This document shows positions 9,296 to 17,510 of a DNA stretch of 64,000 nt, in pieces. A program made the position numbers and the translations under genes. Below the pieces are notes generated by a model. It was not told where the DNA came from. It worked only from the letters and a program-made list of their open reading frames with translations, and did no database searches. Source of the DNA: Alcaligenaceae bacterium (GTDB lineage Bacteria; Pseudomonadota; Gammaproteobacteria; Burkholderiales; Burkholderiaceae_B); NCBI GenBank assembly GCA_947380655.1, contig CANCRX010000003.1:1-64000 (forward strand), read 5' to 3'. How positions within the stretch are numbered: position 1 is the first letter of the stretch; each line of letters opens with the position of its first letter.

Positions 9296-10195
9296 TTATT
9301 TTTGCAACCTGGGATTCAGGATATCTCGAAGACGATCCGCAACCAGATTGATACTCACTATCATGACTAACAAAGCCAAACCAGGGAAAAAACTGATCCA
9401 GTATTTCCCTGACATCAGGTATGCATAGCCATTGGAAATGAGCAGACCCAGGGATGGCTCGGTAATCGGCAATCCAAGTCCCAAAAACGACAAAGTTGCC
9501 TCGAGGGCGATCGCAGCAGCAATTTGCATCGCCGCGACAACGATCAGCGGCGCCATACAGTTTGGCAGCAAATGAGCGAAGATAATGCGGAAATGGCTCA
9601 GGTCAAGGCAGCGCGCCGCTTCAATGTATTCTTTGCCCATTTCAACCAGTGCAGCAGAACGTACAGTCCGCGCATAGTAGGCCCATTGAACTGTAATCAA
9701 TGCAATGATGATTTTGCTTAAGCCCTGACCAAACACCGCCAACAGAATCAATGCAATCAGTATCGTAGGGAATGACAATTGAATATCGACAATACGCATG
9801 ATCACACTGTCGGTTTTTCCACCAAGATAGGCCGCAGTCAGCCCCAGGGACATTCCAATAATCAACGCGCCTACGGTCGATACCAGGCCAACGCCTAAGG
9901 AAATACGCATGCCATAAATAATGGCGGAATACATATCGCGCCCTTGATCATCGGTCCCCAGCCAGTAAAGCATCTTGCCATCGAAAGAACGTGACCATGG
10001 TGGCAAGCGACCATCCAGAATATCAAGCTGGGCTAGGTCATAAGGGTTTTGCGGAACAAGCCATGGAGCAAACATTGCAGCTAGCACCAACAGGCTCAGC
10101 ACAATCAAACCCCCAAGTGCAATTCTTTCAGCGCAAAAGCTACGCCATAACTTGCGCGATGGCGACTCAACGGCATGGATAGTCACGTTTGTCAT
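9296..10195 (-). CDS. Peptide ABC transporter permease (DppC type)
   Basis: A 299-residue inner-membrane permease. It has an N-terminal membrane anchor, the segment GTDDQGRDMYSAIIYGMR typical of DppC/OppC, several transmembrane helices, and the EAA coupling loop EYIEAARCLDLSHFRIIF that docks to the ATPases. The start overlaps the DppB-type gene by four bases, as expected for subunits made in equal amounts. Confidence 0.9.
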   Translation of the reverse strand: MTNVTIHAVESPSRKLWRSFCAERIALGGLIVLSLLVLAAMFAPWLVPQNPYDLAQLDILDGRLPPWSRSFDGKMLYWLGTDDQGRDMYSAIIYGMRISLGVGLVSTVGALIIGMSLGLTAAYLGGKTDSVIMRIVDIQLSFPTILIALILLAVFGQGLSKIIIALITVQWAYYARTVRSAALVEMGKEYIEAARCLDLSHFRIIFAHLLPNCMAPLIVVAAMQIAAAIALEATLSFLGLGLPITEPSLGLLISNGYAYLMSGKYWISFFPGLALLVMIVSINLVADRLRDILNPRLQK

Positions 10196-11169
10196 TTAGC
10201 CGACGCCCCCAGCCGCACACGCGGATCCAGAAACGCATATGCCAAATCAACCAGCAAGTTGATCACGACAAAGAACACCACAATCACGCATAGGTATGCG
10301 ACGATCACTGGCCGATCAAGATTATTGATCGAGTCGATCAATAACTTTCCCATACCAGGCCACGCAAAAATTGATTCCGTCACAATCGCAAAGGCGATCA
10401 CGGAACCAAATTCCAGACCAATCACAGTAACGATGGGGATCATGATATTTTTTAATACATGGACGCCGATAATGCGCCGAGCTCGTAAGCCTTTTGCCCG
10501 GGCGTATTTAACATAGTCCTGAAGCAACGCTTCCTGTGTGCCTGCGCGCGTCAAACGAATAATCAGCGCGAGCTTGAAAAGCGCCAGATTCAGTGCAGGT
10601 AAAAACAGATGCTTTAAGCCAACCCATGAAAGAAAACTCACGGGCATGCCCAGCAATGTTGAAGTTGGCCCACGTCCGCTGGAGGGTAACCAGCCTAGTT
10701 CCACAGCAAAAAACATGATCAGGACAAGACCCACCCAGAATGTAGGTAAAGAGAAACCGAGGATGGAAACTGTCATGATGGTTTTACCGATCCACGAGTC
10801 AGCCTTCAAACCTGCAACCAGTCCAAGCGGAATACCCAGCACGGTCGCAATGAACATCGCAGCCACGGCTAACTCCAACGTTGCTGGCATTCGACTGAGC
10901 AGCAATTCAATCGCTGGCGTACTAAACATAAACGACCGTCCAAGATCGCCATTGAGCAGTTGTTTGAGGAAATAAAAATATTGCTCCCACAACGGCTTAT
11001 CCAGACCGAGCGAGCGTGTGACCTGTTCAATATCCTGAGCCGTCGCTTCTGGAGAGATCAACAGATCGACAGGATTACCAATAGCGTAGACACCGGTGAA
11101 TACCAGAAGGGACATCACCAGCAAGACGAAAAAACTTTCGCCCAGGCGTCTTAAGATAAAAGTCAGCAT
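10192..11169 (-). CDS. Peptide ABC transporter permease (DppB type)
   Basis: A 325-residue permease beginning MLTFILRRLGES, the usual DppB start, with six hydrophobic segments and the EAA loop DYVKYARAKGLRARRII. It forms the membrane channel with the DppC-type subunit. No clear Shine-Dalgarno sequence precedes the ATG. The leader instead holds the T-tract of a strong hairpin located between this gene and the binding-protein gene, so expression of the permeases is probably lower than that of the binding protein. Confidence 0.9.
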   Translation of the reverse strand: MLTFILRRLGESFFVLLVMSLLVFTGVYAIGNPVDLLISPEATAQDIEQVTRSLGLDKPLWEQYFYFLKQLLNGDLGRSFMFSTPAIELLLSRMPATLELAVAAMFIATVLGIPLGLVAGLKADSWIGKTIMTVSILGFSLPTFWVGLVLIMFFAVELGWLPSSGRGPTSTLLGMPVSFLSWVGLKHLFLPALNLALFKLALIIRLTRAGTQEALLQDYVKYARAKGLRARRIIGVHVLKNIMIPIVTVIGLEFGSVIAFAIVTESIFAWPGMGKLLIDSINNLDRPVIVAYLCVIVVFFVVINLLVDLAYAFLDPRVRLGASAK

Positions 11170-11181
11170 GAGTAAAAAATT

Positions 11182-11209
11182 CAGGGCAACCTATTTAAGG
11201 GTTGCCCTG
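11182..11209 (-). terminator. Intra-operon hairpin with T-tract behind the peptide-binding protein gene
   Basis: CAGGGCAACC and GGTTGCCCTG form a perfect 10-base-pair stem with an 8-base loop. Read on the minus strand, the stem is followed by AATTTTTTAC, as in a factor-independent terminator. It stands between the stop of the binding-protein gene and the start of the first permease gene, where partial termination would give more binding protein than permease. It may also protect the 3' end of the upstream message. Confidence 0.75.
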
Positions 11210-11223
11210 TCATCATTAAGAAA

Positions 11224-12795
11224 TTACTTCGGTTGAAACTCTTGCGCGAGCGTGTACTCGTCTGTACGCGGCGTATAGACCACACCCTTTTTGGTCGCCC
11301 AAGTGTTGATCTGATGATGCAAGGGTAGCAGACCGATATCTTTCATTGAAAGAATAGCTGCTTCCTGGAGCAGCGCCTCGCGTTGTTTATCATCAATCGT
11401 AGCCATGGCGCGAGCGAGTACGCCATCCATGGTTGGATTGGAATAACGTCCCCAGTTAAAGCCGCCCAACCCCTTGTCAGGTGTAAAGGTAGCGAGCAAT
11501 GGACGCAGCGCAGACGAAGACTCACCGGTCGACGCGCCCCAGCCAAGCATTGCAAAAGAGTATTCCAGCTTAGAGGCATGACCGAGATAAACGCCCATCG
11601 GCATTGTGACAATTTTTGTTGTAATGCCAGCACGGGTCAACATCTGGGCAACGGTCTGCGCGATCTGATCATCATTTACGTAACGATTGTTTGGCGCATG
11701 CAATGTCAGATTAAAACCATTTGGATAGCCAGCCTCGGCCAGGAGTTTCTTGGCACCGTCCAGGTCATATTTTTCAGGGGTCAGTGAGGGCACATGTCCA
11801 AACATTGGAGCAGGAACAAGGTTACCTGTAGGCAAGGACAAACCTTCCATTACGCGGGTCTTGATTGCTTCACGATCAATGGCTTTAGAAATAGCCTGAC
11901 GTACTTTCAGATCCTTGAAGGGATTTTTTTCTAAAGGCTTGCCATCTTTGTCAGTCACAAAAGGAGTCTGATCGCGCAGCTGGTCGATGTGAAAGAAAAT
12001 AATGCGGTGTGAAGTCTTGGTAGAAGTCAGCAGATTCGCATTAGCCTTGATCTTGGCAAAGTCGGGAGTAGGAATATTTTCAATCGCATCCACATCACCC
12101 GATAACAAAGCCGCTAAACGGGTAGGATCATTGGGCAAGATACGCAGCGTGACTTTTTCCCAGGCAGGCTTTTTACCCCAATAGGCGTCGTTACGCGCAA
12201 GCTCTACCCGGTCGCCGCGTTTGAATTCAACAAACTTGAAGGGGCCGGTGCCGATATTGACCTTACCCGCATTGAAATCTTCAGTTGTCGCGTTGGCAGC
12301 AACTTTCTTTGAAACGATATAGACCGTTGACAAATCATTAGGCAACAAAGGGTAAGGCGCAGCTGTTTTAAAACGGATCGTATGGTCATCTACGATTTCG
12401 CTCGAAATAATCGCCTTGGTATACACAGTGAAAGGACCTGGGCTATTGGGAATCTTTCCTACGCGGTCATAGGAAAAAATCACATCGGCTGCGGTGAAAT
12501 CGCTACCATCATGAAACTTAACGCCCTTGCGTAATTTAAATTCCCAAGTCGTTGGATCAACAGTTTTCCAGGACTCAGCCAGATCTGGAATCAAACGAGA
12601 GTCGGGATCAAGGGTCACCAGCTTGTTATAAATGTGTTCGGCAACGCCATTATTAGGAAACAAATTCACATAATGGGGATCCATCGAAGTGATATCTGCA
12701 CCTACACCGACTTTTAAGTCTGCAGCCTGAGCTGGGGAAAATGCAGCAGTGACGATAGAAAACAGAAAAAGACTAGTTAGGCGGCGTAGACGCAT
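11224..12795 (-). CDS. Peptide ABC transporter substrate-binding protein (SBP family 5)
   Basis: A 523-residue periplasmic binding protein of the DppA/OppA class. The signal peptide MRLRRLTSLFLFSIV ends at AQAAD. Family-5 marks are the segment LDPDSRLIPDLAESW, the typical KLRKGVKFHDGS and the later INIGTGPFKF-like stretch (KVNIGTGPFK). The chosen ATG follows AGGAGTCAAGC; an upstream ATG in frame has no such site. It is the first gene of the six-gene importer operon and should capture peptides or N-acyl amino acids. Confidence 0.9.
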   Translation of the reverse strand: MRLRRLTSLFLFSIVTAAFSPAQAADLKVGVGADITSMDPHYVNLFPNNGVAEHIYNKLVTLDPDSRLIPDLAESWKTVDPTTWEFKLRKGVKFHDGSDFTAADVIFSYDRVGKIPNSPGPFTVYTKAIISSEIVDDHTIRFKTAAPYPLLPNDLSTVYIVSKKVAANATTEDFNAGKVNIGTGPFKFVEFKRGDRVELARNDAYWGKKPAWEKVTLRILPNDPTRLAALLSGDVDAIENIPTPDFAKIKANANLLTSTKTSHRIIFFHIDQLRDQTPFVTDKDGKPLEKNPFKDLKVRQAISKAIDREAIKTRVMEGLSLPTGNLVPAPMFGHVPSLTPEKYDLDGAKKLLAEAGYPNGFNLTLHAPNNRYVNDDQIAQTVAQMLTRAGITTKIVTMPMGVYLGHASKLEYSFAMLGWGASTGESSSALRPLLATFTPDKGLGGFNWGRYSNPTMDGVLARAMATIDDKQREALLQEAAILSMKDIGLLPLHHQINTWATKKGVVYTPRTDEYTLAQEFQPK

Positions 12796-12855
12796 GCTTG
12801 ACTCCTGTGTATTGTTGGGTGATTCTATCTGAAATATGCCCATATCAGGTAATTT

Positions 12856-12906
12856 AGAAAGCTTTCTTTATATTCAGATTCCATAAAGAAATAGCCTTTT
12901 AAAGGC
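12856..12906. promoter_or_regulatory. Two perfect palindromes between divergent transporter and SDR genes
   Basis: AGAAAGCTTTCT at 12856-12867 and GCCTTTTAAAGGC at 12894-12906 lie in the shared upstream region of the peptide transporter operon and the SDR gene. Their centres are about 38 bases apart. They are operator-like, but each is short and no regulator gene is adjacent. Confidence 0.25.
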
Positions 12907-12948
12907 CGATGCCAAAGGCGTGTAACTAAAACAAACGAGGAGATAAAC

Positions 12949-13722
12949 ATGGATCTAGGACTGACTCAGCGCGTGGCACTTGTCACCGGCGGCTCACAGG
13001 GTATTGGCAAGGCTATTGCCGCCAAACTCGCTCAAGAAGGGGCTACAGTTGTGATTGCCGCGCGTGGGCGCGAACTGCTTGATCAAGTTGTCGGCGACAT
13101 CGTCAAGGCAGGTGGCCAGGCGGTAGGGATGCAGGCCGATGTCAGTAAAGAAGAAGACTGTATGCGCCTGATCCAGGACATCGTTCAGAAATTTGGTCGA
13201 ATCGACATTTTGATCAATAACGCGGGTACCTCTGCAACGGGCGAATTTGAATCTGCTCTGGACGCCACCTGGCAGGCTGATTTTGATCTGAAACTCTTTG
13301 CAGCGATCCGCTTAGCCCGTCTGGCAATCCCTGAAATGAAAAAACGTAGCTGGGGCCGCATCATCAACGTCACAAACATTGGTGCCAAGCAACCTGCAGC
13401 CAAATCGATGCCGACCACTGTCACACGTGCTGCCGGACTGGCCTTGACCAAGGCCTTATCAAAAGAATTTGCCCCAAACAATATTCTGGTGAACAGCATT
13501 TGCATCGGACTGATCAAAGCGGGTCAGCATGAGAAAAAAGCTGCTGCGGCAGGTGTTCCTGTTGAACAAATGTACGAAACAATGGGGAAAAATATTCCTC
13601 TGGGCCGAGTCGGTCGCGCAGAAGAAGTTGCAAACGTTGCGGCGTTCTTATCCTCAGAAGCCGCAAGCTTTGTAACGGGTAGTAGCATCAACCTGGATGG
13701 CGGCGCATCAGCGGTCATGTAA
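12949..13722 (+). CDS. SDR-family protein lacking the catalytic Ser-Tyr-Lys
   Basis: A 257-residue Rossmann protein of the classical short-chain dehydrogenase type. The cofactor loop TGGSQGIG (residues 13-20) and the NNAG motif (90-93) are intact. Aligned by eye to FabG-type enzymes, the catalytic serine position holds Asn143, the tyrosine Thr156 and the lysine Arg160 (segment PTTVTRAAG). It is therefore unlikely to use the standard SDR mechanism. The C-terminal GSSINLDGGA is normal. A strong GAGGAGATAAAC precedes the ATG. It faces a Bug gene in convergent orientation with 15 bases between the stops. Function unknown. Confidence 0.85.
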   Translation: MDLGLTQRVALVTGGSQGIGKAIAAKLAQEGATVVIAARGRELLDQVVGDIVKAGGQAVGMQADVSKEEDCMRLIQDIVQKFGRIDILINNAGTSATGEFESALDATWQADFDLKLFAAIRLARLAIPEMKKRSWGRIINVTNIGAKQPAAKSMPTTVTRAAGLALTKALSKEFAPNNILVNSICIGLIKAGQHEKKAAAAGVPVEQMYETMGKNIPLGRVGRAEEVANVAAFLSSEAASFVTGSSINLDGGASAVM

Positions 13723-13737
13723 CCCCAGATACATTCC

Positions 13738-14727
13738 TTACTCGGACTTGATTCCTGCGGTCCGAATTAAGTTTTTCCACTTAGCAATTTCTGTATGTAA
13801 AAACTGGCCAAGCTCTTTGGGCGATCCCCCACCGGGGATGAGCCCATGGCCAGCGAACTTCTCCTGCACGTCTTTCATTTGCAGAATGTTGACGAGTTCT
13901 TTATTCAGCTTGTTAATGATCGCGGTCGGTGTTTGAGCCGGCGCAAACAAACCAAACCAGCCGACCACTTCAAAGTCAGCCAAACCCGATTCCGCTACAG
14001 TCGGTACCTCAGGAATTTCTGAAACACGCTTGAGCCCTGTCACTGCAATGGCATTGATCCGTCCGGATTTAGTTTGTGAAAGTGCGGCAGGTATGGTTGA
14101 AAAGTAAATCTGAATATTGCCTGCGATCAGATCGGCTATGGCTGGTCCGCCCCCTTTGTAAGATACATTCACAATATCGAGATTTGCCGAGTGTTTGAAA
14201 AGCTCTGCGGCAAGATGAGCGGTGGTCCCCACTCCGGAGTTGCCATAATTTAATTGACCCGGATTGGCTTTTGCTAAGGTGATCAGTTCACTAACCGAGC
14301 GCGCACTCACTCCAGGATTCACAACCAAGACAAGAGGCGCAGAGGCGACCAACACTATAGGTGTTAAATCTTTTTCACTATCAAAAGGAAGTTTTGGATA
14401 CATCCCAGGATTGACGGGAAATGAAGTAATTGGCATGACGAGGGTGTAGCCGTCGGGATCAGACTTCACAGCAGCTTCAACACCAACATTACCGCCGCCA
14501 CCAGGCCGATTTTCCACGATGACAGGGATATTCCAGGCCTCAGTCAATTTCTGGGCGATTAATCTTGCGGAAAAATCCGTCCCTCCGCCCGCTGCGACAG
14601 GTACGATGATTTTGATAGGTTTAGCAGGGTAGCCTTGGGCAAAAGCTAATTGCGCACCGCAAATAGTCAGCAAAGAGCCAACGGATAAAAACCAAATAAA
14701 TAAACGCTCACACAGCCTTACAAACAT
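13738..14727 (-). CDS. Bug/TctC-family solute-binding protein 2
   Basis: A 329-residue periplasmic binding protein with a long signal peptide ending at LAFAQ, then YPAKPIKIIVPVAAGGG, ENRPGGGGNVG, VSYKGGGPA and a C-terminal KLNKEL segment. GAGACAATT stands before the ATG. The Asp/Asn-rich loop after the first strand (AAGGGTDFSAR) usually binds a carboxylate of the ligand. It converges with the non-canonical SDR gene and is divergent from the hydrolase/Bug/dehalogenase cassette. Confidence 0.9.
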   Translation of the reverse strand: MFVRLCERLFIWFLSVGSLLTICGAQLAFAQGYPAKPIKIIVPVAAGGGTDFSARLIAQKLTEAWNIPVIVENRPGGGGNVGVEAAVKSDPDGYTLVMPITSFPVNPGMYPKLPFDSEKDLTPIVLVASAPLVLVVNPGVSARSVSELITLAKANPGQLNYGNSGVGTTAHLAAELFKHSANLDIVNVSYKGGGPAIADLIAGNIQIYFSTIPAALSQTKSGRINAIAVTGLKRVSEIPEVPTVAESGLADFEVVGWFGLFAPAQTPTAIINKLNKELVNILQMKDVQEKFAGHGLIPGGGSPKELGQFLHTEIAKWKNLIRTAGIKSE

Positions 14728-14828
14728 AATTGTCTCGTCATTTTTAATATTTTTATAGTTGAGTAATCATAAGGCGATTTAGCTCAAGTATGCTATCAAG
14801 TTGCAACAATAAAAAAATTAGAGACAAC

Positions 14829-15704
14829 ATGAGAAAGAATATTAAATTCCTTGCTGGTGGCGTCGAATTAGACGGATGGTTTTATACGCCTGAAAACCTT
14901 CAAGCGCCCTACCCAACAATCATCATGAGCCATGGTTTTGGGGCAATCAAAGAAATGGCTCTTGCTGGTTACGCTGAAGTATTTTGTAAAGCTGGGTTTG
15001 CTTGCCTGGTATACGACCACCGCAACACAGGAGCAAGTGCGGGTGAGCCAAGAGGCGAACTTGATCCCTGGCAACAGATCTCAGACATGCGTGATGCGAT
15101 TACCTATGCGGTCATGCTACCGGAGGTGGATAGCGATCGAATCGGCTTATGGGGGACGAGTTATTCAGGTGGCCACGTTCTGGTGGTCGCAGCGACAGAT
15201 CGTCGCGTGAAATGTGTTGTTTCACAAGTACCTACCGTTAGTGGTTTTAAAAATACACTTCGCTCGATTCCAAGCGACAAGTTCGACGCCTTCCTCAAGG
15301 ACATCGAGCAAGACCGAATCAATCGCGCCAAAGGCTTGCCACCAAAAATGGTACCCATTTCAGTCGAAGGATCGGAAAGTTATGCCTGGAGCATGATTGC
15401 GGCCAAAGGCACCAACTATGTAAACGCTGTAACGCTACGCACACGTGATCTGCGAATGGCGTATGAACCTGGCGTTTATCTGCCACGCATCGCTCCGACA
15501 CCACTATTAATGATTCTGGGAACGCACGACACGCGCTGCCCGACTGACGATCAGTTAGCGGCCTATTCAACCGCCCATGAACCCAAAAAACTACACCTGT
15601 TTAAAGGTGGTCACTACGAACCATACAGCGTCAGGCTGGACGAGACTTCTGGTCAAGCCTGCGAATGGTTTACGGAGCATCTGGTCACCCAGTTCGACAA
15701 ATAA
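14829..15704 (+). CDS. Alpha/beta-hydrolase (COG1073 type)
   Basis: A 291-residue serine hydrolase. The nucleophile is Ser111 in GTSYSGGH, an oxyanion-hole segment is SHGFGA at about 34-39, and the acid and base are probably the Asp in GTHDTRCP and the His in KGGHYEPY. There is no signal peptide. Such enzymes cleave esters or lactones, or belong to the dehalogenase group. GAGACAAC lies immediately before the chosen ATG; an in-frame start 39 bases upstream has no family similarity. It is followed 48 bases later by a Bug gene and then by a haloacid dehalogenase, which suggests a small catabolic cassette for an ester or halogenated acid. Confidence 0.85.
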   Translation: MRKNIKFLAGGVELDGWFYTPENLQAPYPTIIMSHGFGAIKEMALAGYAEVFCKAGFACLVYDHRNTGASAGEPRGELDPWQQISDMRDAITYAVMLPEVDSDRIGLWGTSYSGGHVLVVAATDRRVKCVVSQVPTVSGFKNTLRSIPSDKFDAFLKDIEQDRINRAKGLPPKMVPISVEGSESYAWSMIAAKGTNYVNAVTLRTRDLRMAYEPGVYLPRIAPTPLLMILGTHDTRCPTDDQLAAYSTAHEPKKLHLFKGGHYEPYSVRLDETSGQACEWFTEHLVTQFDK

Positions 15705-15752
15705 TCACAGCAATCTCTATCAGGATTGATAAAAATTCAGGACTTCGCCGGA

Positions 15753-16736
15753 ATGAAAAAAGGAATATTGAAATATGTTGCCCTATGCGCAATCGCCTGG
15801 CTATTGCCGCACTTAGCGATTGCGCAAAATCAAAACTGGCCCTCACAACCCCTTCGCATTGTTGTCCCTTACCCTGCTGGCGGCGTCACTGACATCGTCG
15901 CGCGACTTCTAGCAAAATCTTTAACAGAAAAACTAGGCGCGACTGTTGTCGTTGAAAATCTTGCTGGTGCGAATGGAGCAATCGGTGCAATGGCTGTTGT
16001 CAGAAGCATACCGAACGGGTACACGCTTTTGATGGGTACGCCGGCGACCTTAGCCACCAACATGATTCTGTATTCGGGTAGCCAGTACGACGCATTTAAA
16101 GATTTGGATCCTATTGCACGCGTTGTTTCTATGCCAAACGCGCTAGTCGTCAGAAACGATTTGGGCGTCAATAATGTGAGTGAGTTAATTGAACTTCTGA
16201 AAAAAAATCCCGGCAAGCTTTCCTACGGCGTAACCGGGATTGGCGCAAACGGACATCTCACCACCGCACTGTTCCTCCATAAAACCCAAACGCAAGCGAT
16301 GCCCGTACCATACAAAGGTGCGGCACCATTACTTGCAGGCCTGATCGGTGGTCAAACTGATTTCACAATCGATCAGCTCACCTCATCGGTCAGCAATATT
16401 AAAAGCGGGCGGATCAAATTACTCGCAGTCACTTCGGCGAGTCGTTCGCCTTATTTTCCTGATACGCCGACTTTAAAAGAATCAGGAGTGGAAAATTTCA
16501 ACATGGGTTCCTGGCTTGCTTTAGCTGCCCCCAAAACAACCCCGGCAGAAATTATCGAAAAGCTGAACAGTGCTGTCAATCAAGCACTGCAGGATCCCTT
16601 GTTTAAAGAAAGTCTATCTCAATTTGCGGCGACTCCTACCGGAGGATCCCCCGCAGAGTTAACTCAACTTATGCACGCCGAATCAGAGACAGTGAAATTC
16701 GTTGTACAAACTGCGAAAATTTCTGTTGAACAATAA
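15753..16736 (+). CDS. Bug/TctC-family solute-binding protein 3
   Basis: A 327-residue binding protein. The leader MKKGILKYVALCAIAW ends at AIAQ; the mature part starts WPSQPLRIVVPYPAGG, with ENLAGANGAIG and VPYKGAAPL later. A TTG nine codons earlier with CAGGA in front is an alternative start, but the ATG gives the normal signal peptide. It sits between the hydrolase and dehalogenase genes, so its ligand is probably what they degrade. Confidence 0.88.
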   Translation: MKKGILKYVALCAIAWLLPHLAIAQNQNWPSQPLRIVVPYPAGGVTDIVARLLAKSLTEKLGATVVVENLAGANGAIGAMAVVRSIPNGYTLLMGTPATLATNMILYSGSQYDAFKDLDPIARVVSMPNALVVRNDLGVNNVSELIELLKKNPGKLSYGVTGIGANGHLTTALFLHKTQTQAMPVPYKGAAPLLAGLIGGQTDFTIDQLTSSVSNIKSGRIKLLAVTSASRSPYFPDTPTLKESGVENFNMGSWLALAAPKTTPAEIIEKLNSAVNQALQDPLFKESLSQFAATPTGGSPAELTQLMHAESETVKFVVQTAKISVEQ

Positions 16737-16753
16737 CCTTTAATAAATTCAAA

Positions 16754-17485
16754 ATGAACATGACAAATTCAGACCTTACCTCGACAGTCAAAGCAATGGT
16801 GTTCGACACCTTCGGTTCGGTGGTCGACTGGCGCAGCAGTATCGTGCGCGACTTGACCCGATGGGGTCAGGAAAATGGCTTCTCAGCAGACTGGACCGCC
16901 TTTGCAGACAAATGGCGAAGCATGTATCAACCTTCGATGGAACAAGTGCGCAATGGTCAGCGTGCATGGACCATACTAGACGTTTTGCATCGTGAATCTC
17001 TAGAGATCCTGATTACTGAGTTCGGACTGGACGCCATGACAGAAGCACAACGCGTTCATGTCAATCGCGTTTGGCATCGTCTGGATGGCTGGCCCGATGC
17101 AGTGGGGGGATTGACCCGCCTGAAAAGCAAATACATCATCGCGCCTCTCTCAAATGGCAATGTTTCGCTACTGACTGACATTGCTAAATACACAGGCTTG
17201 CCCTGGGATTTGAATTTATCGACGGAAATATTTCATTGCTACAAACCTCAGCCTCAATCGTATCTGGGCGTCTGTAGCATCCTGCAACTTGAGCCAAGCC
17301 AAGTGATGATGTGCGCGGCGCACAATGATGATTTACTGGCAGCGCGCAATGTTGGTTTAAAGACCGCGTTTTGGCCGCGCCCAACTGAGTATGGACCTAG
17401 CCAGACTAAAAATTTGGTAGCGACTGAACAATGGGATATCGTTGCAACAGACATCAGGGATTTTGCGCGTCAGATGGGAGTCTGA
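16754..17485 (+). CDS. Haloacid dehalogenase, type II
   Basis: A 243-residue HAD-superfamily protein of the (S)-2-haloacid dehalogenase group. The nucleophile is Asp18 in VFDTFGSVVDW, motif II is PLSNGN, the motif III lysine lies in CYKPQPQSY, and motif IV is AAHNDDL. The group displaces halide from 2-haloalkanoates through an aspartyl ester, giving the inverted 2-hydroxy acid. It starts 17 bases after the Bug gene, so the three genes probably share a message. Many type II members are annotated by similarity only; the halogenated substrate is an inference. Confidence 0.85.
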   Translation: MNMTNSDLTSTVKAMVFDTFGSVVDWRSSIVRDLTRWGQENGFSADWTAFADKWRSMYQPSMEQVRNGQRAWTILDVLHRESLEILITEFGLDAMTEAQRVHVNRVWHRLDGWPDAVGGLTRLKSKYIIAPLSNGNVSLLTDIAKYTGLPWDLNLSTEIFHCYKPQPQSYLGVCSILQLEPSQVMMCAAHNDDLLAARNVGLKTAFWPRPTEYGPSQTKNLVATEQWDIVATDIRDFARQMGV

Positions 17486-17510
17486 GCTAAGTCCGTCAGC
17501 CGTTCAAACA

